From Bicyclus anynana (Eukaryota; Arthropoda; Insecta; Lepidoptera; Nymphalidae): a DNA stretch of 64,000 nucleotides. Position numbers and translations under genes: made by a program. The notes under the pieces are model-generated. The model was not told the DNA's origin. It saw nothing but the letters and a program-made list of their open reading frames with translations, and did not search any database. The stretch is from positions 14,893,572 to 14,957,571 of the forward strand of contig NC_069086.1 in assembly GCF_947172395.1 (NCBI RefSeq), in the 5' to 3' direction. This document shows, piece after piece, positions 44,227 through 55,928 of the stretch (positions are counted from its first letter, which is position 1; every line of letters starts with the position of its first letter).

Positions 44227-44423
44227 ATTTTTAGGCTGTGGGGAATTAGGTCATAAAATCTTGTTTTAGTGCTATTACTACGTTTTAGTAGAGCTTCCTG
44301 TAGTCTGGGTAAGTTATATTTCTGTGTTCCGGTCTGAAAGGTTCAAAGAAATCATCATCATTGTCATTGACAGGTTTTCCAGTATTATAGGCACATGAGG
44401 CTTTCACATCGCAATGTAAAGTC

Positions 44424-44465
44424 AGTCATGAACAACCCATATCCGAAAATGGGTTGTTCATGACT
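44424..44465. repeat. Palindrome, 17-bp arms, 8-nt loop
   Basis: The arms 44424-44440 and 44449-44465 are exact complements; the loop is ATCCGAAA. The left arm contains both flanking DNA (AGTCATG) and SINE sequence, and the right arm is its inverted copy inside the SINE. Confidence 0.88.
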
Positions 44466-44775
44466 TACCCACTATTGAGCACGAGTCTCCTCTATACTCA
44501 CGAGTCAATCCTCAGAATGAGAGGGTTTAGGAGGGCCTTAGTGCACCATATTGGTTCAATGCGGATTGGCAGACTTCACTCACGTAGAGAATTAAGAAAA
44601 TTCTCTGGTATGCAGGTGTCCTCACGATGATTTTCCTTCACCGTTTGAGATTAAGTGATATTTAATTTCTTAAAATGCTCTAAGTGAAAAGTTTGAGGTG
44701 TATGCCCTGGATCGGATTTTAACCTACGCCCTCTGAATCGAAAGCAGAGGAAATATAGGCGATGACGGCGCTATG
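44424..44775 (-). mobile_element. SINE-B with an internal inverted duplication
   Basis: After AACAACCCATATCCG the expected GCTCACTA is replaced by a short inverted copy of the preceding sequence. The SINE then continues with CTATTGAGCACGAGTCTCC, GCGGATTGGCAGACTTCAC, CTCTGGTATGCAGGTGTCC and CGAAAGCAGAGG. A short tandem insertion (CTATACTCACGAGTCAATC) lies in the CTCCTC-CTCAGAATGAG block. Confidence 0.82.
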
Positions 44776-45269
44776 GGTAAATATTAAAAGTGTATAAGTA
44801 AATCCAAGTGAATCCCATCATCAAGCGCTTGCTTATAAAAAATATAAAATATTGTATAAAAAAAGTTTATAGATTAATTATGATTTCAACGAATAGGTGC
44901 AATAAAAAACGTGATGAAGCAATCTGGTATGACAGCGTACTAACCTGGAAAGTTACAGTTTATTCCACGTATTCCTCTGTTCAACACTGTCTCGGAAACG
45001 CAACGTTTATATTGGTGACACATAGGTTTTACACTTCTAGTAAATAAAATCTCCTTGTTTACGACAGTTCTTTATAATAATAACTTGGTCTACATTGGTT
45101 AGCTCACGGCTGGCTTACCTCATAAGGCTTCAGTGATTGCATTAGTCATAGACATTGCTATCAACGGGCTTCAAAGGGGAGAACTTACATCTAATGCAGT
45201 TTATAGCAGCACTATGTGGCTCATTCATTGCAATTCAACACCTTGGGATCCCAAAAAAAACACATTTTT

Positions 45270-45525
45270 ACGGCCTCCGTGGCGCAGGTTCTATAGGTTC
45301 GATCCCCATTTGGGTCGATTGAGGTTTACTTAATTGATCCAGATCTGGCTGCTGGGAGGCTGCGGCCTTGGCTAGTTACCTTACTGACAAAAACGTACCT
45401 ACCGCCAAGCGATTATTCCGGTACGATGTCGTGTAGAGACCGAAAGAGGTGTGGATTTCATCCTATCATCACTTGCCATCAGGTGAAATTGTAACCAAGG
45501 GCTAACTTGTAGAGTATAAAAAAAT
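45270..45525 (+). mobile_element. SINE-A, head deleted internally
   Basis: GGCCTCCGTGGCGCAGG keeps the A box, but the next ~25 bp are missing and GGTTCGATCCCCATTTGGG (B box) follows directly. The body is collinear with the family to AACTTGTAGAGTATAAAAA. A perfect palindrome starts at once after the tail. Confidence 0.85.
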
Positions 45526-45529
45526 ACGT

Positions 45530-45613
45530 AGATTCTTTCTACGACTCTTAGCTATCAATTCAATTCAATTCTTCTTGAATTGAATTGATAGCTAAGAGTC
45601 GTAGAAAGAATCT
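45530..45613. repeat. Perfect palindrome, 39-bp arms, 6-nt loop
   Basis: The arms 45530-45568 and 45575-45613 are exact complements about TTCTTC. The centre of each arm has AATTCAATTCAA-type repeats. It lies directly 3' of a SINE-A tail and has no transposon ends of its own. Confidence 0.95.
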
Positions 45614-45959
45614 TTGAGAGCTTTATAAATTTAAGTAAGATTAAATCAACTAAACAATACAAGAGTAGGTACATCAAACTAACTAATGACACGACAGGGT
45701 TAACAAATAATTTAATTAAATTTCAGAAAAAATATTTGAAAATTTAAAGTAACGTGACAGCTATTCCCGTTCGTGACATTTCCCTTAGCTCAGCTGTCAC
45801 AATATGTCATGAATCTCAAATCCATCTGGATTTCGTGACATAATTCGCGACGACATCTAACCAATGATAACCAAACCACAGTAAATACTTTAATTGATTT
45901 TGTAATGTCATAAGCTGCATTAGTAATAATAATATTATAAATAAAAAACTTGAAATTTA

Positions 45960-46945
45960 AAAGATACCGCAACGCATTCGTCATTTTATTCTCGCTCGAG
46001 CACAAAACTAACTTACTTAATCCTGTTATAGTTCTTAACAAATCTTTCTCTAATTCTATCTGGAAAACAATAACTTACTAGGAGGCCACTGGGAGGCTCA
46101 GCCTTGTTAAAGTCCTTAATACGTAAGTAAATAAATACAATAGGCCTTAACCATCTAGATTCGCGGTTCAGCATCGCTTCTTTTAAAATAGTATGATTAA
46201 AAAAATTAAAACGAAATTAAATACGGACGTTCGTAACCCTAAAAAAGTAACTTAGCACAGTCGTCGCTTTGTTCTCTATTGAGCACAATAACTAACTTAC
46301 TCTCACACACAATCGTTTGTTCTCTTTCGAGCACAATAACTAACTTACGCGTACTTACTTAATCCTGTTACAGTCCTTAACAAATAATTTATAAGAAACA
46401 ATAGGCCTTAATCAGCAAAAACGTTGTATACTACGATGTCTGCAACAGCAAGGCATCTAGATTGGTGATGATTACAAACTTAAAACAAACTAAAAAAAAG
46501 TAACGTAACACAGTCGTCACTTTGTTCTCTATTGAGCACAATAACTAACTTAAGCGTACTTACTTAATCATATTATAGTTACTAATACTATATAAATATA
46601 AATACTTAACAAATAATATAAGCAAGAATAGGCCTTAATCAGCAAAAACGTTGTTTACTACGATGTCTGCAGCAGCAAGGAATCTAGATTTGAAGGTCAA
46701 AATCGCTTCTGTTAAAATAGTATGATTAAAAAACTTACAACAAACTAAAAAAAGTAACGTAACACAGTCGTCACTTTGTTCTCTCTCGAACACATACGCG
46801 ACTTACTTAATCCTGTTATAGTTACTAATTCTATATAAATATAAATACTTAACAAATAATATGAGCAAGAATAGGCTTTAATCAACAAAAACGTTGTTTA
46901 CTACGATGTCTGCAGCAGCAAGGCATCTAGGTTCGCGGGTCAACT
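45960..46945 (+). repeat. Tandem array, ~254-bp unit, about 4 copies
   Basis: CACAGTCGTC occurs at 46256, 46509 and 46763, giving periods of 253 and 254 bp. Each unit holds CTTTGTTCTCT, GAGCACAATAACTAACTTA, ACTTACTTAATCCTGTTA, AATAGGCCTTAATCAGC, AAACGTTGT and ACTACGATGTCTGCAGCAG. A more diverged fourth unit starts near 45960, and its end (CATCTAGATTCGCGG, AAAATAGTATGATTAAAAAA) is at 46147-46215. Small internal duplications occur in the second unit. It is non-coding. Confidence 0.88.
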
Positions 46946-48500
46946 GCGCGGGTCGTGTTGCATCGGCCGTCGACCTCGGTCAGTAGGTCGCTCGTTGCAG
47001 CTATGTTTTCTTTATACCTACTCTTGAACTTTGTTATTGAAAACATATCTTCAGAATATCGACGGTTACGTAGCATATTATTGTATCACAACATTGATTA
47101 GTTTTATATTTAAACGTGCTATTGTTGTATTCGTGATTTCGGATAGGAGTATAGCGATTTGGATAACGTTTTGTAATTCGGTTGTGCTTTATAAATATCT
47201 ATAAATTAGCGACCTTATTCAGAATATGCGATAAAAAGGAGGTGATGTCTTGCCTCACTTAATACAAAGTTAAGGGTTGATACAATTCATAGTTGAGGGT
47301 TAGTTGTACTTCTTAACAAGTTACTCGTACTATTACGATGACATATATTTAAATGGTGATACAAGATTACAACATACAATAATACCAACATTACCAAAAT
47401 ATTTTACAAATAAAAAAGTGCACGACCCAAATAGTAAAAATAATTCATTTTATTGTAATGTTTGTAAAATGCAAGTTTTTTTTTGGTTCAGTTGGTCCAA
47501 TTAAAATTTCATTCGTTCATCGTTTGGCTGAGTTGTGTAAAACTACATTTATTAATACGTCAATTATTGTGTAAGCTTTATGTAATTTTTTGAAGCAGGG
47601 CGAATTTTCATGTTTATTTCAATGCATAAAACGCAGCAATGATTTTAAAAAATAAAGTAACAAGGCGGATGGCTTTTCTGATGCAATTATTTTTAGATTA
47701 GAAATACCTCATTTTATTTATCAAATCCAGTATTTATCAAACTCGGATCACTGAAATATATTATACTGTATGTATTACTTTAGGTCTGGTCTGTTTGTGG
47801 CTGCTTGCTTTTGACATACCAGTAAAGAAGTGCTGTGAAACTGCTGTAGAATTTCGGTATGATGTTGCGTAGAAAACGTTCAAAACATGGATCCTTTGTA
47901 ATCTTAGCATGTAAAAGATCTCAGGCACATGTGACTTGTTGATGAAAAAAATCGCTTCACCGAAATTTATAATGGGGTCTACGAAATGACTGTTTCTATG
48001 ACTAAACTACATTTGTGTATATGTGTACCTATAACTATATTTTCATGCATTAGTTGAATCCTTCTAGGAACAGACCATCAATCTACACTATGACAAGCGC
48101 CAGTGAAAGTCAAGTTCACGTTACAAACTGGAATTTCCGGGAAATGACGCAACAATTATTATTAACGGAAAATCGCAGTTGTAGTCACTCCGAGCAAGAT
48201 GTATGGAGTGAATTTCCGAGAAACCTTTGACAATTTCTAATAAATACCGATTGCGCGTACTATTAAACGTACTCGTGTGCGATTCATTAGTTGTTTATAC
48301 AATCGTAGGTAAATAAAACAAAGTCCTGGTAGGAGCAATGTTTAGCTAGAGAGGCTGCACAGATTTTTTAGATGTTTGATTTGTTGGTTATTCAGATAAT
48401 AGAAGTCTAATGTTAGGCATAGGCCTTCTGTAATTCCAAATACCATATTCCTGAGCCACATTTGATGGCGATCAAAATGTAACCAACATATATCCTAGAC
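46946..48500. other. No gene seen
   Basis: AT-rich; no supported gene or repeat. A faint LINE-like trace (GTTAGGCATAGGCCTTCTG) lies near 48414-48432. Confidence 0.45.
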
Positions 48501-48852
48501 CAGCGTTTCCCAACCTTTTTCAGCCACGGACCCCAAGGAATTCAAGCACAGTTTTCACGGACCCCCTAAATAATTTAATAAAATTTATTTTAGTTATTAC
48601 ACATCAAAAAAACTGTTTATTATGAAAAATATGGAAAAAAAAATTATGTAAAGTATGGTGTTGTTTTTTTGCAATTAAATCAGTGATATTTGGGTTGATG
48701 TTGCTAACAAGTTGTAATCTCAAATCAGTGCAGTAAGCGTAGCGATTACGAAACATTAGCATTTATGTATGGTCCAGAGATGACACCGCGGACCCCCATA
48801 CAGATACTCGCGAACCCCCAGGGGTCCGCGGACCACAGATTGGGAAATGATG
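48501..48852. mobile_element. hAT-type MITE with 8-bp target duplication
   Basis: The left end CAGCGTTTCCCAACCTTTTT and the right end ATTGGGAAATGATG are imperfect terminal inverted repeats. Inner blocks CACGGACCCC and GGGGTCCGCGGACC also face each other. This is the classic hAT non-autonomous pattern. TCCTAGAC at 48493-48500 and CCCTAGAC at 48853-48860 form an 8-bp target duplication with one difference, the length expected for hAT. There is no transposase, so it relies on a partner elsewhere. Confidence 0.9.
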
Positions 48853-49542
48853 CCCTAGACTGTACAGCCAATCCATTTCAGCTTTGCGACTCGTTAACCT
48901 TATAGTTGGTTTAGAAAATGATTCCTTATCATTATTATCAGCCCATTTTTACAATCCTATACTGAGCCTTACCAAAGTTTCTGTACGAAACAATCCAGCG
49001 GTAATATTAGGCCTGTGGCAAATAAAAAAAAAAATAGGCGAATGTGGCAGTACTAACCAAATTCGCACGAGAGTTAAAAAAGTGATACGTTAAAACCCAG
49101 CGTTGGCGCTTTTGTTTAATTCATGGTCTATTTCCAACGCCCAAAATTGAAAATGCAACACTTCTCGATAAAAAGCGTCGTGTTTTAAAAACGCTGTCGG
49201 ATGAACATATACTTCGGAATGCATTTGTTGTATTTGAACGCTTTTTAACATCCGTTAAAAATACTCTCGTGCGATTGAGGGCTCAGGGTACGAAATGTTA
49301 AAATATTATAGAATCGCTGTGGATTTAACAGCTTGTGGTAAGGTATTTTTCCTTAGGATTAGGATGCTTTTATTTTCCAAGTTTGTTTTATAAGAAACTG
49401 TTTTAAATGATGCATTTCCGTCTTTCCACGAAAAATTTAGAGCAACTCTAACAAAAGTCTGTAAACTGATAATAATACAGTTTATTTGTGTATTTTATAA
49501 TTTTTATGATAATAATGCACAAGGACCTTAAGGATTAATAGG
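48853..49542. other. No gene seen
   Basis: No supported gene. GATTGCGCGTAC-like and CTCGTGCGATT words near 49265 and 48280 do not form a repeat I can define. Confidence 0.4.
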
Positions 49543-49748
49543 ATTTTAAGAAACTAAATATCACGTGTCTCAAACGTTGAAGGAAAAACATCGTGAAGAA
49601 ACCTGCATACCAGAGAATTTTCTCAATTCTCTGCGTGTGTGAAGTCTTCCAATCCGTATTCGACCAGCGTGGTGGTCTATTGGCCTAACCCCTCTCATTC
49701 TGAGAGGAGACCCGAGCTCAGAATATAGGTTGATGATGATGATGATGA
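49543..49748 (+). mobile_element. SINE-B, head missing
   Basis: TTTTAAGAAACTAAATATCA, CACGTGTCTCAAACG, CTGCATACCAGAGAATTTTC, CGTGTGTGAAGTCTTCC, GGCCTAACCCCTCTCATTC and TTGATGATGATGATGATGA. Confidence 0.85.
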
Positions 49749-50064
49749 ATAGGACCTTGTATTGCACTCTGTGGTAGGACTGGGAAAATTCCCTGGCACG
49801 CATTGAACTGAATTCCTACCTGAATATCGCACATATTTATGTGTGTCATTAATCTAATTTAATAGTAGCAGTTCCGGGTGTTAAGCCTACCGACCTGTAT
49901 TACATTGTTCTAGAACTGACCGTAAATTGCGTTGACTTAGCTACCCTGAATTTGTCTTACGTGTTATAGTTTAGATGCGATTGTTTGCTCTCTCTGCAGT
50001 GGTTTCGAAAGTTGCAGTTTTTATTTACCATATATCTTCAACTTTATAATACTGCAAGCATACG

Positions 50065-50217
50065 GTGTACCAGGACCCCCCACTGAAAAGCGCAGTGTTA
50101 GGTGGACCGAGGACATAAAGAGGATTGCAGGGAGCCGCTGGATGCTAACGGCTCGAGATCGTTTTGTTTGGAAGTTCATGCAAGAGGCCTATATCCAGCA
50201 GTGGACGTCTATCGGTC

Positions 50218-50256
<39 letters not shown>

Positions 50257-50257
50257 A
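50065..50257 (+). pseudogene. RTE-type LINE 3' end with (GAT)12 tail
   Basis: AAAGCGCAGTGTTAGGTGG, ACCGAGGACATAAAGAGG, CAGGGAGCCGCTGGATGC, TGGAAGTTCATGCAAGAGGC and CAGCAGTGGACGTC, then GAT units at 50218-50255. This is a severely 5'-truncated insertion. Confidence 0.8.
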
Positions 50258-50639
50258 TTAGTAGAGTTCACCAGAATTAGCGTAAACCAATGTGAAATTT
50301 CTTTCTATATGTATGTTTCTTTTTGAGGTACACAATTTTAAGGTCATAAGCACACGGCAGATGAAGAAGTCTAGCTTTGAATATCATAGCTTATTTTAAT
50401 GAAATGTAATTTACCGGCTAAACCGGTCACTATAAACAGACAAAGACGTTTCAAAAGAGCCTGTAAAATAAAGCCTACTTTAACGAATGATTCTCATTTA
50501 ATTTGATTTAATTATTATAAGCTATTCTATGATCTGAAAATTACTAAAAAATAATAACTAAAGAAACTCCCGAAGGTCATGATATTATTATTACTACACT
50601 CTTGACCAAGTCATCATTATTCTCTTTCAGTGCGTTTTT

Positions 50640-50805
50640 ATTTGAGACCCCACAAACAAACAGCTCAACCGATTTTCATCGAACATGTCTAGAACACTCG
50701 CCTATAGGTCACCTTCCATCAGTTCGGGAGCTCTTGTACCACAGAGAGACAGACAGACAGACAGACATGGCAAACTTGTAACACTCCTCTTTTTGCGTCG
50801 GGGAT
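50640..50805. repeat. Interspersed repeat with ACAG microsatellite
   Basis: GCTCAACCGATTTTCATCG, CCTTCCATCAGTTCGGGAGC and an AGACAGACAGACAGAC run resemble a common insect repeat type. It is non-coding and the family is unknown. Confidence 0.35.
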
Positions 50806-51254
50806 TAATAAATAGCCATTCATAATACCATAGATATTTGTTACAGTAAATGATAATACTTATAACTTCAAAATCATTCCATTTGCTATCGAGTTACATT
50901 TGATCCAATACAATCGATTGATTCTCAATGTCACAACGGTCACACAACACTAAAAATATATAAAATCGCATACAAAACCCTGCGGGATTTCCTACAGGTC
51001 AGTTATTTAACACGAACACAAAACTAATCAAACGTTACATTCAAACTGCAGCCAAAAATTGGCAAAGTGTAGGTAACACTGTACACGTAACGAGAACACA
51101 GGCACGTAACAACGAAAAACTCCGCTTCCGTGCCGATTTTAAAGTTATCTGGACAAAGTAGTCGAATAAGAAAAAAGTTTTGCGTTTGGCACATTGATAT
51201 TGGATAATCATAGAAATATCGATGTAACAAATAGGTATAACCAAAATTAACGAC

Positions 51255-51445
51255 ATAGCTAATAATAATAATAACATTTATTCAGCCAAAAAAAAACACA
51301 ACATAAATAAGAAAAAAAAAACATGAGAATTAATACTAACTTCATACTAAGGCTTCGGCTGAATGGGGCGCTGCCTCAGCTCTATGCTACAGCTAAGTAA
51401 CTGTAGCGCTGATTTTCAGGCATGACCCCGGGGTGAGCTCACGGA
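51255..51445 (-). mobile_element. Probable LINE 3' untranslated end
   Basis: On the minus strand this reads GGGGTCATGCCTGAAAATC, AGTTACTTAGCTGTAGC, GAGCTGAGGCAGCGCCCC and AGCCGAAGCCTTAGTATG, then T-rich sequence, GGCTGAATAAATG with a polyadenylation signal, and (TTA)n. This is typical of a retrotransposon 3' end with a simple tail. No coding part is present and the class is not certain. Confidence 0.5.
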
Positions 51446-52784
51446 CTAATCGACGAGTAGCTCGACGAGTGGCGAGCGTAGAAATGGGAAAAGCTTATAC
51501 TCTTTACCAAAAAACGTAAAATAAAAATGATAATTTATTTATTTATTTAGACAAGTCAACAATATTTAAATTAAGATCATTAAAAGTATACTACTGTATA
51601 AATAGCGTTACAATTTAATTATTTTTATTAGTAAGAAGAAGAAAGGCACTTCTACACAAATTATATCAAGAAAAATAAAGTTGTTTACAACCTAAGAAAA
51701 TGCATAAAAACTAGATCCAGTAGTTTTATTTATGAATAACGTCATTGTGCACAAAACCAATGCTTAACTAGCACATGAAAAATGTAGTTATAAATTGCTG
51801 GTGAAACAGTGATTATCTACCATATCTTCTTTATTTTTACAGTGTTAATAAAGTCACTTACTACCATTATACTGTTAGATCTTTTATTATAAGCCACGCA
51901 ACGGGTTATGATGCGGTTTTCAATAATAGATAGAGTGATTCGACAATAAGGTTTTTATAAGTGTAGCAGCGGCGAAGCGGCGGCCGATTTCCGCCGGGTT
52001 ACCTTTTAAATTAAAATCCATACATAAATATTATTGTAATTAATATGTATGGATGTATGAGAAACCGGAGTTTGTATCAAGCGGTATGAATTTCTTTTTC
52101 TTTGAGACGGCTTACCTTCGTCAAAATTCCATCCATCGCCACTGATGTGTGATAAATAATGTCATGGTTCAGGGCTTTCACGCGGCTGAAGTCGCGGATA
52201 TCGTTAGTTTTCTATAAATGAACGTTGTCGTATCTTGGAATTGTTATATCAACGGTTGAAAACGTTTCGGCTATACATTCGAATGGTTTATGTGAAGGCA
52301 GGCGACGGAAAATAAAACGGGAGTTAAAAAATTTCTTCGCGCAATAAATATAATAGCGTGTATTTTTTTTTTCCTACTATAAAATTTTAAACGGTTTTGA
52401 TGGTATCAGTACCTGAATGTTAACTTTAAATATTATAATCTATTCACATATAAATAAAAACTCATTTGTGACGTGTCAATTTTTTTTTAAATACTCCATT
52501 GGGCAAAGTTATACTTGAAAGGCGAAGTTGTTGATTTTGTCGGTAATGATTTGCATATTTTATGTTAATTCATCGTTTATGATATTTTATCTATGAATAT
52601 GTACATAAGGGCCCTTAAGATACGGGCTTACCTTGTTTGAGGACCAGGACAGGTCATTGTAATTCTATACTGTGTATTTCAAACAACCATTTTTTAATAT
52701 TCTTTTTTTTAATTTATGGAATAAGTGATCATTTATCTGCAAACGTAATGAAATTATCATCATTACTGCTTTCCATACGCTTGA
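51446..52784. other. No gene; repeat traces
   Basis: A TTTA tract at 51533-51547 is probably another LINE tail. The part 51895-52145 (CAACGGGTTATGATGCGG, AATAATAGATAGAGTGATTC, GTGTAGCAGCGGCGAAGC) resembles an interspersed repeat from memory only. No gene is supported. Confidence 0.4.
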
Positions 52785-53055
52785 TATCCTTCGTGGCGCA
52801 TTGGTATGCGCGGTGGATTTACATGACGGAGGTCCTGGGTTCGGTCCCCGGCTAAGCTGATTGAGGTTTTTCTTAATTGGTCCATGTTTGGCTGGTGGGA
52901 GTACCGCCAAGCGATTTAGCGTACTGGCACGATGTCGTGTAGAAACCGAAAGGGGTGTGGATTTTCATACTGCTTCCTAGCAAGTTACCCCGCTTCTATC
53001 TTTGATTGCATCGAGATTGAAGTCAAGGTTTAACTTGTACAGATTAAATTAAAAC
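52785..53055 (+). mobile_element. SINE-A, near full length
   Basis: ATCCTTCGTGGCGCATTGGT (A box region), CTGGGTTCGGTCCCCGGC (B box), GTACCGCCAAGCGATTTAGC, GATGTCGTGTAGAAACCG and AACTTGTACAGATTAAATT. The GGCTTCGGCCGTGGCTAG block is deleted. Confidence 0.88.
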
Positions 53056-54331
53056 AAAAATGTCGAGATTTTATGAAGAAAAGCAAAATAATTCTTCTCC
53101 TTCTTCTTCTTAATTTAATTATTCCTTCATTATTATTATAAATAAATCAATTATCTTCCTCAAAATAAATAAATAATTTCTTTATTCATTCAATGACCTT
53201 TTAAAAAGTAACGCCTGTTTCAATAATATCATGTTAATCAATTTAACAGAGCCACTACTCTTCTTAGTCAGGTAAAAGCAGGCATGAATACATTTGTAGG
53301 TAGAATGTAGTCCCGAATAAAAGGAAAGTAGAGAATAAAAGATACAGACTAATAGCGGGCATGCAGCGTGCTCTGACGAAGTACAATTTTCAGTAGATCT
53401 CATATTGCCGCTAGAACTGCAGAAGTTGAAGAGTTTAAAAGTTTTTTTACTGCGTCAACGGACTAAGTAAAGCGAACGCTCGCGAATGTATTAGTGTTGA
53501 GGCCATTAAGAGTTTATATCCACTACGGTGTTCCATTGCAAGTTGGTGGGTTAGGTTATAAATCATTGGATTCACTCGACACCCGATTAGTAATACTTAG
53601 TCGCTCGGCCCCTCGTTGTCAACTGATCCTCGCTTGAATGCTAGGTGCCAACCATTCGTGACCAACGCGTGGATAACGCTAATCAAGTGGGTGATCAAAG
53701 GGTCTCCGAGTGATCAATATTGCACCAACTTGCATAATATTAGTAAACCTATTAATGAAAGTTAATGTTAAGTTTTGTTAAATACTATACTATTAAAATA
53801 ATTAAAATATTTTTTTAATAATTTAATTTTAGATAAATATTTAACAAAACAAAAAGGCCCAGAAGAAACGAAAAAAATATATAATTATTATTTTTCACAA
53901 TTTCAGGTCAGTTTTCAAAAACATGATAGATTAACAGCGTTCGGAACCCTCATCACGCGATTTCAACTCGCACTTGTCCGGTTTTTATATATAAATTAGT
54001 TAACATTGACCTTATTTACCCGAATGAAAATCAATGTAGTCAAACCTAGTCATCATCCCCATTCCAAAGTTTAGTTGAAAATCGAACTCCAATACCAATG
54101 ACAAAACAATGCATTGGCAACTTTACCAGAGAGGTAATGTTTACTAACTGAACCATACAATGTGGACCGGTGCGATGCGGTCAATTAATGTAATTTCCAG
54201 TTTTAGCATGATATGTGTTTTAATACAAAGTTAATAATTTATACAAACTTTTGCAAGCGTTAAATAAGGTCACATTAATCACAATCATAATACTTTATTA
54301 AATATTTTTAAATGTCCTGGAATTTAGTAGT
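53056..54331. other. No gene; TTC microsatellite at 53098-53110
   Basis: AT-rich, with a less AT-rich part at 53440-53720 that has no recognisable element or domain. A weak tRNA-like trace (AAAATCGAACTCC) lies near 54080. Confidence 0.4.
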
Positions 54332-54488
54332 CATCATCATCATCATCATCATTAGCATATTCGGCTCACTGCTGAGTACAAGTCTCTCAATTAACTGAAA
54401 AGTTGGAGGCGCATGCCCCAGACTGGATTCGAACTATCGCTCTCCGAATTGAAGGCAGAAGTCATATTCACTGGGCTATCACGCCACG
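54332..54488 (-). mobile_element. SINE-B, internally deleted
   Basis: CATCATCATCATCATCATTA, GCATATTCGGCTCACTGCTG, then a jump to ACTGAAAAGTTGGAGGCGC, CATGCCCCAGACTGGATTCG and ACTGGGCTATCACGCC. The middle ~150 bp are missing while both ends are kept. Confidence 0.8.
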
Positions 54489-54819
54489 TCGAATTTAATA
54501 GTTGTACGGCTTTTTGTGACAGAGATAGTCGTGAGAAGTACTACAACCATGCTTATTTCTGCCGGTAAGCAGCAATGCTGTGTTCCGGTTTAAAGGAAGG
54601 GCACATGAGGCACCTACGCCTTAAGTTGATGGACACAGGGCGGCACTTTGTAGAACGCGTTCTGTGAACTGTAGCACTATTCTCAATGTATCTGTAATTT
54701 GACATTATGAGCTTCGAATTCGCATGTAGCTCTTTCTATTTTCAGTATGGAGTTAGATAGTGATAGCTAGTGATGAATTCGGAACTTGCACTCGCGAGTT
54801 AAACAAATCATTCTACTAT

Positions 54820-54985
54820 ACTAATAAACAGAGGACGCCCGCGACTGTGTTCACGCGAAATTATGTTTATCACTAACTCAGCGAGAACCACGATTTTTTC
54901 TTAGATAATAATTTCATCCCAATCGGTTCAGTAGTTGTGACACGAAGATGTAACAAACATACACATATAAACTTTCACCTTTCGT
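54820..54985 (-). mobile_element. HEL-2 type element, partial
   Basis: GAGGACGCCCGCGACTGTG, GCGAAATTATGTTTATCAC, CATCCCAATCGGTTCAGTAG and TAACAAACATACACATATAA. The CTAG end is altered. Confidence 0.65.
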
Positions 54986-55444
54986 CATTGCGCATGTGCG
55001 GTTAGCTTTAACTAAGCACTGTTTATTTTCATTAATGTTACGTATAGCTTGTGCGGTTTATGCGGCAGTCTGCAATGACATTTTCAGTGTCGGCGGCTAT
55101 GCAGGTCTCGGACTACAATGAATGAGGGCTGCATATTTCTGTACCTACTATTAATAGGTCACTTATCTTTTGGTGACCTATTTCATGTATACCTCGGTGA
55201 ATACGCCGCGTATTACGCCCGAGGGTTAATTTTTTATCATTGACTGGGTTGAGCTTCGCTACGATTTTACCTAATGATAAAATATGATAGCGCATTAAAA
55301 TATAGAATAATGGTAATTTTTAAAATACGAGTAAAATTATTATTAATATAATTTTAGTTTAGGTTACTAACTTGATTGTTAAAGGACCAGTAAGAGTCAG
55401 ACCGTCTTCATTTTAATGAAGCTGAAAGTTTATCTATAGGCCTC

Positions 55445-55775
55445 ATGAGAAGGCTCAAATCACTTAGCGGGTGATAGAGCGAGTTATGCTTGGGGTTTCT
55501 CTCCGTGATCGACTCAGAAATGAGAAGATATGTAGAAGAACCAAAGTCCCTGATATAGATCAGTGAGTCGCGAAGCTGAAGTGGCAATGGACATTGAGCA
55601 GGGCTTTAGTTCGAAATAGCTATGGACGTTGGGATACCAAGGTGCTGGAAAGCGCAATGTTGGTCGAAACCACACTAGCTGGACCGAAGACATCAAGCTG
55701 GTTGCAGGGAACCGCTGGATGCTGGCGGCTCCTATGTCCAGCAGTGGACGTCCATCGGCTGTTAGTGATGATGAT
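55445..55775 (+). pseudogene. RTE-type LINE 3' end, broken
   Basis: GAGCGAGTTATGCTTGGGG, TTTCTCTCCGTGATCGACTC, AAGCTGAAGTGGCAATGG, ACATCAAGCTGGTTGCAGGG and CCAGCAGTGGACGTCCATCG, ending in GTGATGATGAT. A frame crosses the second half, but stops (TGA near 55565) break the first. Confidence 0.78.
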
Positions 55776-55928
55776 ATAAAAGTTTGTCAACGTAAATTAC
55801 TAAGGTCTGGCTGCTATACAGCTGTTCTCATTAGGTTAGCCAAAGCTGGCTTAAACTTCATAGTTGTTCAAAGCAAAAAATTTGATCACATGATATTGTA
55901 GTTTCTTTAAGAATATTTAAAAAGATTT

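Noticed and set aside
45530..45613. Palindromes as microRNA precursors or terminators
   Set aside because: Perfect pairing with very short loops and no mismatched bulges is not typical of insect microRNA precursors, and bacterial-type terminators do not apply. Small RNA data could still overturn this.
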